DNA of 64,000 nt, taken from NCBI GenBank assembly GCA_019116285.1, contig DXBX01000033.1, positions 1 through 64,000 of the forward strand. The letters run 5' to 3'. This DNA is from Candidatus Bacteroides merdigallinarum. GTDB taxonomy: Bacteria; Bacteroidota; Bacteroidia; Bacteroidales; Bacteroidaceae. Below are positions 29,144-38,970 of this stretch, piece by piece. Below the pieces are notes generated by a model. The model was not told the DNA's origin. It was given only the letters and a program-made list of their open reading frames with translations, and searched no databases. Position 1 is the first letter of the stretch. Every line of letters begins with the position of its first letter. A program made the position numbers and the translations under genes.

Positions 29144-29175
29144 GAGGGCATCCTTCGGGGTGCCCTCATTTTTTC
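29144..29175 (+). terminator. Rho-independent terminator 2
   Basis: GAGGGCATCC-TTCG-GGGTGCCCTC followed by ATTTTTT; 10-bp stem with UUCG tetraloop. Confidence 0.88.
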
Positions 29176-29309
29176 CACACTTAGCCACCTGAAAAAATGC
29201 AGTAGTACTGACTTGGGCAAGAAAGTATTATCCATAGACCGGATCAGTATATATTAAACCGCTTATGCTGTATATCTGTCATGCACCGGTTAAATGTGTT
29301 CCCCTCCGC

Positions 29310-29353
29310 TTCAGGTCCGTTACAACTCCGTTTCAGGTCCGTTACAACTCCGT
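29310..29353. repeat. 22-bp perfect tandem duplication
   Basis: TTCAGGTCCGTTACAACTCCGT x2. Confidence 0.9.
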
Positions 29354-29466
29354 TTTTAGACTACGCAAAAAAGGGAGGATTAAACATGCCGGGAAAGGAT
29401 GGGAAAAAATCATGAATTTCCTGCATCTGGCATACACTTCACGGCCTCAACAAATTTATGCAAGAA

Positions 29467-29498
29467 TTTGTTATATCATTTTTAATTCATACATTTGC
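29467..29498 (+). promoter_or_regulatory. Consensus Bacteroides promoter for TIR-Sel1 gene
   Basis: TTTG-N19-TACATTTGC. Confidence 0.7.
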
Positions 29499-29535
29499 GC
29501 GTATGAATCAACAATCCACCTAATTTGGTTACCTC

Positions 29536-31797
29536 ATGGAAAACAAACATGTATTTATCAGCTACTCTTCGGCCAACAAAGCCATTGCGGATGCTACCTG
29601 CCATATACTGGAAGAATACGGCATCCCCTGCTGGATTGCGCCACGCAATATCACCCCCGGCAAAACCTGGGCAGGCAACATCGTGCAGGCCATTCGTGAG
29701 TGCAGCCTCATGGTGCTGATTTATTCGGAAGAATCAAACAAATCTTCGCAGGTGGCCAATGAAGTGGACAAAGCATTCAGCCATGGGAAAATCATCATAC
29801 CTTTCCTGGTGGATGCCACCCCCATGAACGACGACTTTGACTATTACCTCTCGCGTAAGCACTGGCTGGTGGCCTATCCGGATTACAAGGAGATGCTGAT
29901 GCCATTGGTAGAAGCCGTGGCCGCCAATATCGGCATGGATATCAAACAACCGCAACCGGCTACCCGCATCCCGGACAATCCTTCTCCGACAAAAGACAAT
30001 ATGGAGACTCCGGACAATCCGCTTTATGAAGAAGCGGTCAAGTCCGCCAAGAAATCACTGGAGAGTTATGACCTGGATACGGCCTTTGCAGAGCTGATTC
30101 ATCCGGCACTGAACAACCATCAGGAAGCCCGGTTCCTAATCCGCACCATCCTCACCACCTATGCCCGCATGAAGAAGCTGGACGCCTTCCGCTTCAAGTA
30201 TATCAAGGAGCAAGCCGATGCCGGCCACGCCTTCGCCCAATACATGATGTGCCGCTACTATACACACATCGAACGGAATGACGAACAGACCTACCACTAC
30301 GCCCGATTATGCGCCGATCAAGGAGAAAGTTATGGCATCCTGGAACTGGAGCTTTGCTATGAATTCGGATTCCAGGTGGAAAAAGACATCAACCGCACCC
30401 ATGAATTGCTTGACAAAGCCGTCAACATGGGCGACCCATTCGCCATGCTGCGCTTGGCCAAAGATAACCTCTACGGCTGGACCCGGAAACGAAACGCCAA
30501 GATAGCATTCAAGCTGTTAAAACGATGCATGGAAAAACATGTTCCGGAAAGTTTTGCAATCATGGGCGATATGTTTCGCGATGGCAACGGCTTGGAAGCG
30601 GATGAAAAACGAGCTTTAGAGCTCTATCAGCAAGCTTTATCAGAAGGATACCTGGAAGCTTATGAAATCATGGCATGGCTCCATATTATCAATAAGGACT
30701 ATCAGTATAAGGAAGACACTGACATCCAGAAAGGCATCAGCCTGCTACGCAAAGGCACCGAATACGGAGTAGTAGAATGCCTGGCAGCATTGGCCTACTG
30801 CTACAGAGACGGCATTGGCGTACCGCAAAAAGCAGAGCAGGCTTATCGCTGGTACAAAAAAGCGGCTGAAGCCGGCGACAAGTTCTCTTTCTTCATGATG
30901 GGCTTTATGCATTATTACGGAGAAGGATGCGAACAAAACGATGCGGAAGCCTGGAAGTGGCTACGCCAAGGAGCCACTCTTCCCCTAGGTGCATGCTGTT
31001 ACCTGCTGGGGCTTATGTGTCAGGAAGGCCATGGCCAAGAAGGAAAGACAGAAGCAGATTGCGTGGCCTACTATGAAGAAGCCATCTATTTAGGCGGGGG
31101 TTATGCCGCAGATGCCGGCCTGAAGCTTTACCATATCTTCCGCACCCGGTCGCTGGAATCCAACCCGCTGATACGGGACGATGAAGACGCTTACCGTGAA
31201 TACGACTGGGCACCCAAGGACAACAAGCGGGCCTTGCATTACTTGAAACAAGTTGCCCGGACAGGACTCGACGCACTGACACCCTTCAAATACGGAGCCA
31301 TCCTCTGCACGGAAGGACATGATTTCACGGATGAACTAGAGGGGATAAACTACTTGAAACAAGCCGCGGAAAAAGGAGAACCGCGCGCGGCCGTCATGCT
31401 CGCACAGATTTATGAGAAAGGCGAATGGGTGGATGAAGACAAGCAAGAGGCACACCGGTATTACCAGCTGGCGGCGGATCATCATTGCGGAGACGGCTAT
31501 AGCGGCCTGGCCAAAGAATTGTGCGCCCAGCTGGAAGAATCGGATGATAAGAGTGAAGAGGATTCAAAGAAAATCCTCCGGCAAACTTACGAATACGTAT
31601 GCAAAGCGGATGAACTGGGGTGCAAAGCCGGCAATCCGCTCAATGACACCATGATAAACTTTATGCTGGAAGATGACCAGCTCACACCGGAAGAAGGCAA
31701 ACAACTCATAAGCCTGAACGAAAAATATATACGGCAAGGAGATCTGCAAAGTATCGTCGACAGAGGTGTGATGTACCACATGGGGCGACTGATATAA
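29536..31797 (+). CDS. TIR domain - Sel1 repeat protein (terminated by in-frame TAA)
   Basis: HVFISYSSANKAIADATCHILEEYGIPCWIAPRNI...SEESNKSSQVANEVDKAF (putative catalytic Glu76); multiple Sel1 repeats (e.g. LAYCYRDGIGVPQKAEQAYRWYKKAAEAG). Confidence 0.88.
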   Translation: MENKHVFISYSSANKAIADATCHILEEYGIPCWIAPRNITPGKTWAGNIVQAIRECSLMVLIYSEESNKSSQVANEVDKAFSHGKIIIPFLVDATPMNDDFDYYLSRKHWLVAYPDYKEMLMPLVEAVAANIGMDIKQPQPATRIPDNPSPTKDNMETPDNPLYEEAVKSAKKSLESYDLDTAFAELIHPALNNHQEARFLIRTILTTYARMKKLDAFRFKYIKEQADAGHAFAQYMMCRYYTHIERNDEQTYHYARLCADQGESYGILELELCYEFGFQVEKDINRTHELLDKAVNMGDPFAMLRLAKDNLYGWTRKRNAKIAFKLLKRCMEKHVPESFAIMGDMFRDGNGLEADEKRALELYQQALSEGYLEAYEIMAWLHIINKDYQYKEDTDIQKGISLLRKGTEYGVVECLAALAYCYRDGIGVPQKAEQAYRWYKKAAEAGDKFSFFMMGFMHYYGEGCEQNDAEAWKWLRQGATLPLGACCYLLGLMCQEGHGQEGKTEADCVAYYEEAIYLGGGYAADAGLKLYHIFRTRSLESNPLIRDDEDAYREYDWAPKDNKRALHYLKQVARTGLDALTPFKYGAILCTEGHDFTDELEGINYLKQAAEKGEPRAAVMLAQIYEKGEWVDEDKQEAHRYYQLAADHHCGDGYSGLAKELCAQLEESDDKSEEDSKKILRQTYEYVCKADELGCKAGNPLNDTMINFMLEDDQLTPEEGKQLISLNEKYIRQGDLQSIVDRGVMYHMGRLI

Positions 31798-32739
31798 CCG
31801 GACTGGGAAAAAGCCATTAGATACTATCAATGGGCCACACGCCTGGGCAAGGAATACACGGCTAAAAATCTGGGAGACCTGTACAGCGGCAAGGATGACA
31901 CGTCGAACGGATTGCCTCCTCTTAAGCAGGATAAGGCCACAGCTGCTTATTGGTATTCCAAAGGCAAGGAAGAATATATTATAAACTTGTACCTTGAACT
32001 CCGCAAAGAAGTCTATCAGCAGGTGGAAGACTTTGAACGCTCCTCCGCAGAAGTTATCCCGCCGGAATACTTCAAATGGGTATTCCCCTATTTCTGCGAC
32101 CCGGTATTTACCTCCGAAGCGGTCTTGCGCATCTTCGAATGGGATGACTTTACAGAAATGCAGCACGGCGATAGCTACCATTGGCCCAAAGAATTAAAAG
32201 ATTCCTATACGTCTTATATCGAATTTCGTGATTTGCTGATTAATGCTTTCGTATATGATGCGCAATTACCCGAACTGAAGGAAGAGGACTTCTTTCCCTG
32301 CCTTTCCATCCCCCATCTATTGGAATTGTCGCAGGCCGTAGGCAGAGCTTGGAATCACCTCGTAAAACAAGGAGTTCATCCTTCTTTACAACCACATCGG
32401 CAAGCATTGGACAAAATTACCCTGCTTTCATCCGACTGGGAAGGCATGCTCGACCTGGCCGAAACCATCGAAGACACAGACTTCCAACTGCTCCTCATCG
32501 ATATAGCGGAAATAAGCATAGGATTGGACAATCTGGCCAATGTGTACTGGCGACTCATCGCCTTGAACATCCTGGTGGAAGAATCCGATTACCGGTTGCC
32601 GGACAGCTTCGTGAAAGAATTTGCCGACCAATTTTTCGAAGGCACACAAGTTCTTCCGCAGAGCCGTGCCATCGCCCGGCGGCTTTACGAACTGATTCCT
32701 TATACACCGGGCGTGGAGGAGAAGTTGAAGCAATGCTGA
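31798..32739 (+). pseudogene. Continuation of the TIR-Sel1 gene in the same frame after the TAA
   Basis: Same frame as 29536 ORF; PDWEKAIRYYQWATRLGKEYTAKNLGDLYSG is a Sel1 repeat completed across the stop codon. Confidence 0.8.
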
Positions 32740-32793
32740 ACAAATATCCCTCCCCCGCATACACCTTACGGCAGAAATGTGTATTTTTGCCGA

Positions 32794-33915
32794 ATGAATA
32801 TGCCGGAAACTCATCTACACAGACAGATAGACGCGCTGACGCAAAGCGCCGTCAGCTTCGCTCTCTACCGCCTCCCGTGGAAAGAACAACCTACCTTGGT
32901 GCTCCAACGTGAAGGCACTCCCGATACGTATGCCCGCCTGCCGGAGTTGAACGGGAAGACGGGATTTGTCCTGGCACCCTTCCACGCGGACAGCCGTCAA
33001 CCCATCGTGCTCATCCGCCCGGACAAGGTGACGCGGGGATGGCCGGAAATCAAGAAAGTCCTGACCGGCCTGCAATGTTTTGCAAAGATAAAGACTCTGC
33101 CAAACCAAGCCTCCGACTCTGCCAAAGATAGCCGACAGGCGTATGCCGAGGCCTTCGGCCGCTTCATCGCCCCCCTGCGCCAAGGCATTTTCCGGAAATT
33201 GGTGCTCTCGCGCAGCGAAGACATCCGTTTGCCGGAAGACTTCTCCCCCCTGGCCACCTTCCTCAACGCCTGTCAACGCTATCCCCGTCTGATGATCTCC
33301 CTGGTGCATACCCCTCTGACCGGCACCTGGATAGGCAGCACGCCGGAGATTATCCTCAGCGAGGAGCAAGGCCGCTGGCATACGGTATCCCTGGCAGGCA
33401 CCCTGCCCGTAGTCAACGGAGGACAAACCGAGGAGTGGGGCACGAAGAACCGCGAGGAGCAGGCCTTGGTCAGCACCTACCTGCGTGACACCCTGCAACG
33501 GATTGGCACCGACCTGCAGGAGGAAGGCCCCTACACCGCCCGTGCGGGTCAGGTAATGCATCTGAAGACTGACTTCTACTTCCACCTGAAGGAAACAGAC
33601 TGCTTGGGCGACATCCTGCACCAGCTCCACCCCACCCCCGCCGTATGCGGCCTGCCCAAAGCGGAAGCCTACGACTTTATCCTACAAAACGAAGGCCACA
33701 ACCGCAGCTACTATGCAGGCATCATCGGCTGGCTGGCGCCCAACGACGGACAAACCGCCCTCTACGTCAACCTGCGCTGCATGCGCCTGACGGACGGCAA
33801 AGCCACGCTCTACGCCGGCGGCGGCATCCTTCCCTCTTCGGTGGAAGCATCGGAGTGGGAGGAAACGCAGCATAAGATGGATACGATGCGAAGAGTGATA
33901 AAGAATGAAAAATGA
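32794..33915 (+). CDS. menF: Isochorismate synthase
   Basis: FRKLVLSRSEDI; WIGSTPEIIL; HPTPAVCGLPKAEA; RSYYAGIIGW; first gene of men operon. Confidence 0.9.
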   Translation: MNMPETHLHRQIDALTQSAVSFALYRLPWKEQPTLVLQREGTPDTYARLPELNGKTGFVLAPFHADSRQPIVLIRPDKVTRGWPEIKKVLTGLQCFAKIKTLPNQASDSAKDSRQAYAEAFGRFIAPLRQGIFRKLVLSRSEDIRLPEDFSPLATFLNACQRYPRLMISLVHTPLTGTWIGSTPEIILSEEQGRWHTVSLAGTLPVVNGGQTEEWGTKNREEQALVSTYLRDTLQRIGTDLQEEGPYTARAGQVMHLKTDFYFHLKETDCLGDILHQLHPTPAVCGLPKAEAYDFILQNEGHNRSYYAGIIGWLAPNDGQTALYVNLRCMRLTDGKATLYAGGGILPSSVEASEWEETQHKMDTMRRVIKNEK

Positions 33916-33999
33916 TAAATGATAAATGAAAAACGCAGGCAGAATGGATAGCTCATCCCCCGTTTTTCATTATTAACTTTTAATTTTACATTAACCCAC

Positions 34000-35634
34000 G
34001 TGTTCACAGACAAGAAAAACGTCCTTCAACTGGCCGCTCTGCTGGCGGCGCACGGCATCCGGAGAATCGTGCTTTGCCCGGGCAGCCGTGATATTCCCTT
34101 GGTGCGCACCTTCTCGGCGATGCAAGACCAATTCACCTGCTATGCCGTGACCGATGAGCGCAGCGCGGGCTTCTTTGCCCTGGGATTGGCCCTGCACGAC
34201 GGCATCCCCGCCGCGGTGTGCTGCACCTCCGGCTCCGCCCTGCTCAATCTGCACCCCGCCGTGGCCGAAGCCTTCTACCGCCAAGTGCCGCTGGTGGTCA
34301 TCTCTGCCGACCGACCCGCCGCGTGGATAGGCCAGATGGACGGACAGACCTTGCCCCAACCCGGCGTGTTCGGCTCTTTGGTGAAGAAATCCGTCAGCCT
34401 GCCCGAGGTGAAAACAGAAGAAGACGAATGGTATTGCAACCGCCACATCAATGAAGCCTTGCTGGAGACGTGTCACCACGGCCGGGGCCCCGTACACATC
34501 AACGTGCCCATCAGCGAGCCGTTCTTCGACTGCCCGGTCGAGGTGTTGCCCCCTGCACGGGTCATTACCCGCAAAGCCAACCATTGCGAGGAACTGGCCG
34601 AACGCCTGAAGCAACTGCCCCGCCGGATGCTGCTCATCGGACAGGGGAATCCCGGCGACCCGTTTCCCGCAAATCTCGGAAATGACTTTGCCTGTTTCGC
34701 CTCCCACCTCGCCAACTACCCCGGCGCGGCCATCCGAAATGCGGAGCCCCTGCTCTCCGCCCTTAGTCCGGAGACGAAAGAGACCCTGCGCCCTGACCTC
34801 GTCATCACCTGCGGCGGCCACGTCCTCTCCAAGCGGCTGAAGCAATACCTGCGGAGCTATCCCCCCAAGGAGCATTGGCACATCGCCCCGTCGGGCGAAG
34901 TGGCCGACCTCTTCGGTTGCCTGAGCCTACTGATAGAAGCAGAGCCTGCCGACTTCTTCCAACAAGCCCTGCCCGCATCGAATGAAGAAGCAGTTGACTA
35001 CGCCCGTCGCTGGACAAGCTTGTCCGATGCCATACCCTCGCCCGCTTTCCCCTATTCGGAAATGGGAGCCATCGGTGAGGTCATCCGTCGCCTGCCCGCG
35101 CCCTGCGCCCTACATTTGGCCAACAGTTCGGTGGTGCGCTACGCCCAACTGTTTCCCCTGCCCGATGGCGTGGAGGTACTCTCCAATCGTGGCACCAACG
35201 GCATCGAAGGCTCCCTGTCCGCCGCCGTGGGTTATGCCGCCGCCTCGGACAAGCTGAACTTCGTCTTCATCGGCGACCTCAGTTTCTTCTACGATATGAA
35301 CGCCCTGTGGAATCCGCACTGCGGCAAGAACCTGCGCATCCTGTTGCTCAACAACGGCGGCGGCGAAATCTTCAACACCCTGCCCGGCCTGCGACTCATG
35401 GACGAAAACCGCCGCTTCGTATTGGGCACCCATCAGACCTCCGCCCAAGGCTGGGCCGTGGACAGCGGCTTCGACTATCTGTCCGCCCACAATGCAGAGG
35501 AACTGGCTGCTCTCCTGCCCCGCTTCACAGACACCGTCCCTGCCGACCGCCCCATGTTGCTGGAGGTTTTCACGGACAAGGACCGGGATGTGCAGTTGCT
35601 AAGGGAATACTATCATGGTATCAGAGGCAGATAA
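34000..35634 (+). CDS. menD: 2-succinyl-5-enolpyruvyl-6-hydroxy-3-cyclohexene-1-carboxylate synthase (GTG start)
   Basis: ThDP enzyme; [44 protein letters not shown]. Confidence 0.95.
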   Translation: MFTDKKNVLQLAALLAAHGIRRIVLCPGSRDIPLVRTFSAMQDQFTCYAVTDERSAGFFALGLALHDGIPAAVCCTSGSALLNLHPAVAEAFYRQVPLVVISADRPAAWIGQMDGQTLPQPGVFGSLVKKSVSLPEVKTEEDEWYCNRHINEALLETCHHGRGPVHINVPISEPFFDCPVEVLPPARVITRKANHCEELAERLKQLPRRMLLIGQGNPGDPFPANLGNDFACFASHLANYPGAAIRNAEPLLSALSPETKETLRPDLVITCGGHVLSKRLKQYLRSYPPKEHWHIAPSGEVADLFGCLSLLIEAEPADFFQQALPASNEEAVDYARRWTSLSDAIPSPAFPYSEMGAIGEVIRRLPAPCALHLANSSVVRYAQLFPLPDGVEVLSNRGTNGIEGSLSAAVGYAAASDKLNFVFIGDLSFFYDMNALWNPHCGKNLRILLLNNGGGEIFNTLPGLRLMDENRRFVLGTHQTSAQGWAVDSGFDYLSAHNAEELAALLPRFTDTVPADRPMLLEVFTDKDRDVQLLREYYHGIRGR

Positions 35635-35647
35635 ATAGGAATTTAAC

Positions 35648-35767
35648 TTTTTAGACGCGGATTTTGCGGATTAGGCGGATTTTATTATTCTTTTAAATAC
35701 GGATGGCAAAATAGGGCGAAACCCCATTAAAGAATCCGCAAAATCCGCAAAATCCGCGTCTAAAAAA
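35648..35767. repeat. Long intergenic palindrome, family A copy 1
   Basis: TTTTTAGACGCGGATTTTGCGGATTAGGCGGATT ... AATCCGCAAAATCCGCAAAATCCGCGTCTAAAAAA. Confidence 0.9.
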
Positions 35768-35813
35768 TACTCCGATAAATTTTCATTTAACAACCCCAAA
35801 AACAACAACCCAT

Positions 35814-36629
35814 ATGAGAGAATGGAAAACCATCAAAGAATACGAGGATATTCTTTTTGACTACTACAACGGTATTGCCAAGATCACCATCAACCGCCCG
35901 CGCTACCGCAACGCCTTCACCCCGAAGACCACGGCGGAAATCAGCGACGCCCTCTACTACTGCCGCGAGTGCCAAGACATCAACGTAGTGGCCCTGACCG
36001 GTGCCGGCGACAAGGCCTTCTGCTCCGGCGGCGACATGCACGTCAAGGGTCACGGCGGCTATGTAGGCACGGACGGCGTGCCCCGCCTCAACGTATTGGA
36101 CGTGCAGAAGCAAATCCGCTCCCTGCCCAAGCCCGTCATTGCTATGGTCAACGGCTATGCCATCGGCGGCGGCCACGTCCTGCACGTGGTGTGCGACCTG
36201 ACCATCGCCTCCGAGAATGCCATCTTCGGACAGACAGGCCCCCGCGTGGGCAGCTTCGATGCCGGATTCGGCTCCTCCTACCTCGCCCGCATTGTCGGAC
36301 AGAAGAAGGCGCGCGAGATTTGGTTCCTCTGCCGCCAATACTCCGCCCAGGAAGCTCTGGAGATGGGCCTGGTCAACAAGGTCGTGCCCCTCGACCGCCT
36401 GGAAGACGAAATGGTGGAGTGGGCCGAGACGATGATGCAGCACAGCCCCCTGGCCCTGCGTATGATCAAGGCGGGACTGAACGCCGAACTGGACGGCCAA
36501 GCCGGCATCCAGGAATTGGCCGGCGACGCCACCATGCTCTACTACATGACGGAGGAAGCTCAAGAAGGCGGTCGTGCTTTCCTGGAGAAACGGAAGCCCG
36601 ACTGGAGCAAATACCCCAAGTTCCCCTAA
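35814..36629 (+). CDS. menB: 1,4-dihydroxy-2-naphthoyl-CoA synthase
   Basis: [51 protein letters not shown]. Confidence 0.97.
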   Translation: MREWKTIKEYEDILFDYYNGIAKITINRPRYRNAFTPKTTAEISDALYYCRECQDINVVALTGAGDKAFCSGGDMHVKGHGGYVGTDGVPRLNVLDVQKQIRSLPKPVIAMVNGYAIGGGHVLHVVCDLTIASENAIFGQTGPRVGSFDAGFGSSYLARIVGQKKAREIWFLCRQYSAQEALEMGLVNKVVPLDRLEDEMVEWAETMMQHSPLALRMIKAGLNAELDGQAGIQELAGDATMLYYMTEEAQEGGRAFLEKRKPDWSKYPKFP

Positions 36630-36709
36630 GCCTTTCCAATGCCTTGAGATACCAAAGGTGGCACCTTTTCTCTATCATAGTCTGACAATCACCAAAGATT
36701 TGACCTATT

Positions 36710-37774
36710 ATGACAAGATATAGATTGGACATCATCCCCCGCACCCTGCACTTCAAGCAACCGGCCGGCACTTCGCGCGGGGTCTATCACACCCGCCAAG
36801 TGTGGTACCTGCTGCTGACCGACACGGAAAGCGGCCGCTACGGCGTGGGCGAATGTGCCCCCCTGCCCGACCTGAGCTGCGATGCGCGGCCCGACTACAC
36901 ACAAGTGTTATCCGAAATCTGCCGCAACTTCGAGCATACAGGCACGATAGACTACGAAGCCCTGCGCCCCTATCCCTCCATGCTGTTCGGCTTGGAGACG
37001 GCCCTCCTTCATCTGCAAGCGGGCAGCGTGCGCTTCTTCCCCACTCCCTTTGCCGCCGGCGAGGAAGGCATTCCCATCAACGGCCTTATCTGGATGGGCA
37101 ATTTCGAGGAGATGGCCCGCCGTTTGGAGGAAAAGATGCGCCTGGGCTTCCGCTGCATCAAGCTGAAAATCGGCGCCATCGACTTCGACCGTGAGGTGGA
37201 ATTGCTCGCGCGTGTCCGCCAACGCTTCTCGCCCCGGGAGGTAGAGTTGCGCGTGGATGCCAACGGTGCCTTCACGCCCGCCGACGCCCGCCGGAAGCTG
37301 GAAATACTCAGCCGCTTCCACCTCCACTCCATCGAACAGCCTATCCGCGCCGGACAATGGCAGGAAATGGCTGCGCTCTGTGCCGACGCTCCCTTCCCCA
37401 TCGCCCTGGACGAGGAGTTGATTGGCGTCAACGACCCTGCCCGCAAGGCAGAGCTGCTGGACACCATCCGCCCGCAATACATCATCCTGAAGCCCTCCCT
37501 ACACGGCAGCCTTCGCGGTGTCAAGGAGTGGATAGACCTGGCCACAGCGCGGGGCATCGGCTACTGGATTACCTCCGCCCTGGAAACCAACATCGGTCTG
37601 AACGCCATCGCCCAATGGACGGCCACCCAGCATCCCTGCATGCCGCAAGGACTGGGCACCGGCCTGCTCTTCACGGACAATGTAGACTATCCGCTACACA
37701 TCGAGGGAGACAGCCTGTGGTGCCGAAAGGACGGGCGAGAGCCGGAGTTGCTGAATTACCTAAAATCCAACTGA
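36710..37774 (+). CDS. menC: o-succinylbenzoate synthase
   Basis: Enolase superfamily; CIKLKIGAIDF; LRVDANGAF; SIEQPI; GYWITSALETNIGLNAIAQW. Confidence 0.93.
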   Translation: MTRYRLDIIPRTLHFKQPAGTSRGVYHTRQVWYLLLTDTESGRYGVGECAPLPDLSCDARPDYTQVLSEICRNFEHTGTIDYEALRPYPSMLFGLETALLHLQAGSVRFFPTPFAAGEEGIPINGLIWMGNFEEMARRLEEKMRLGFRCIKLKIGAIDFDREVELLARVRQRFSPREVELRVDANGAFTPADARRKLEILSRFHLHSIEQPIRAGQWQEMAALCADAPFPIALDEELIGVNDPARKAELLDTIRPQYIILKPSLHGSLRGVKEWIDLATARGIGYWITSALETNIGLNAIAQWTATQHPCMPQGLGTGLLFTDNVDYPLHIEGDSLWCRKDGREPELLNYLKSN

Positions 37775-37775
37775 A

Positions 37776-38885
37776 ATGAATCGCTTCATCACTGACATCC
37801 CCCGACAGACCATCACCCTGCACGGCCACACCTATACCGCCGCCGACTGTCGCAACCACCTGTACGATGACTTCTGCCACCACTACGGCCCGGACAGTTT
37901 CCACGCCCACTTGGCCGCCTTCCTCCGCGAATGGTTCGACTCCTCGGAGACGGTGCACGTACATACCTCCGGCTCCACCGGCACGCCGAAGGAACTGCGG
38001 GTAGAAAAACGCCGCATGATGGCATCGGCCATGATGACCGTGGATTTCCTGGGATTACAGAAGGGAGACACCGCCCTGCTCTGCATGCCCTTGCAGTACA
38101 TAGCGGGCAAGATGGTCGTGGTGCGCTCCCTGGTGGCGGGGCTGAACCTGCTGCCCGTCACTCCGTCGGGACACCCCTTGAAAGACTTGCCCGAAGCGCC
38201 GGTCTTTGCCGCCTTGATACCGATGCAGGTATTCAACTCCCTCCAAGTGCCTGCGGAAGCCGCTTTATTGAAAGACATCCGCCAACTCATCATCGGCGGA
38301 GGCAGCATCGACGTCTCTTTGGGTGAGACCTTGCGGACGTTTCCCCACGCCGTCTGGAGCACCTACGGCATGACGGAAACGCTGTCTCACATCGCCATGC
38401 GCCGGCTCAACGGGCCGGAAGTCTCGGAGTGGTACACGCCTTTCCCCGGTGTCAGCCTCTCCACCAGCCCGGAAGGCACCTTGGTCATCCAAGCCCCGGC
38501 CGTCAATCCGGACACGTTGATAACCAATGACATCGTGGAGTTTGATGCCCAAGGCCGCTTCCGCATCCTGGGGCGGCGGGACAACACCATCAATACCGGC
38601 GGCGTGAAAATACAAATCGAGCAGGTGGAAGACGCCCTGCGCCCTCACCTGCCCTTTCCTTTTGTCGTCACTTCCGTGCCCGATGCCAAGTTTGGCGAAC
38701 GCATCGTGCTGCTGGTGGAAAACACACCGGCCGACCATCCGCTCATTTCCCCGGCCATCACCACCCTGCCCCCCTATTGGCGGCCCAAGCAAGTCTTCAG
38801 CGTCCCACAGTTACCCCAAACAGGGACGGGAAAACCGAACAGGGCAACGGCACGGAAGCTGGCACGGGGATTGGCACGCAGATAA
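37776..38885 (+). CDS. menE: o-succinylbenzoate-CoA ligase (AMP-binding)
   Basis: VHTSGSTGTPKELRVEK; YGMTETLSHIA; ILGRRDNTINTGGVKI. Confidence 0.93.
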   Translation: MNRFITDIPRQTITLHGHTYTAADCRNHLYDDFCHHYGPDSFHAHLAAFLREWFDSSETVHVHTSGSTGTPKELRVEKRRMMASAMMTVDFLGLQKGDTALLCMPLQYIAGKMVVVRSLVAGLNLLPVTPSGHPLKDLPEAPVFAALIPMQVFNSLQVPAEAALLKDIRQLIIGGGSIDVSLGETLRTFPHAVWSTYGMTETLSHIAMRRLNGPEVSEWYTPFPGVSLSTSPEGTLVIQAPAVNPDTLITNDIVEFDAQGRFRILGRRDNTINTGGVKIQIEQVEDALRPHLPFPFVVTSVPDAKFGERIVLLVENTPADHPLISPAITTLPPYWRPKQVFSVPQLPQTGTGKPNRATARKLARGLARR

Positions 38886-38966
38886 CGCAGATGATACAGA
38901 TTTACGCAGATTCTTTGGTTTATAAATCTGTGATTATCTGCCTTATCCGCGTCATCTGCGTGCCAA
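38871..38966. repeat. Palindromic element overlapping menE 3' end (family A-like)
   Basis: TTGGCACGCAGATAACGCAGATGATACAGATTT ... AAATCTGTGATTATCTGCCTTATCCGCGTCATCTGCGTGCCAA. Confidence 0.85.
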
Positions 38967-38970
38967 CAAC

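Noticed and set aside
32782-32790. TATTTTTGC -7-like element just before the menF ATG (leaderless menF?)
   Set aside because: No TTTG at -33 and position incompatible with a normal leader; probably coincidental.
33925-33971. AATGAAAAACG...CGTTTTTCATT hairpin between menF and menD
   Set aside because: Weak AT-rich stem without a U-tract in a useful position; not convincing as a terminator or regulator.
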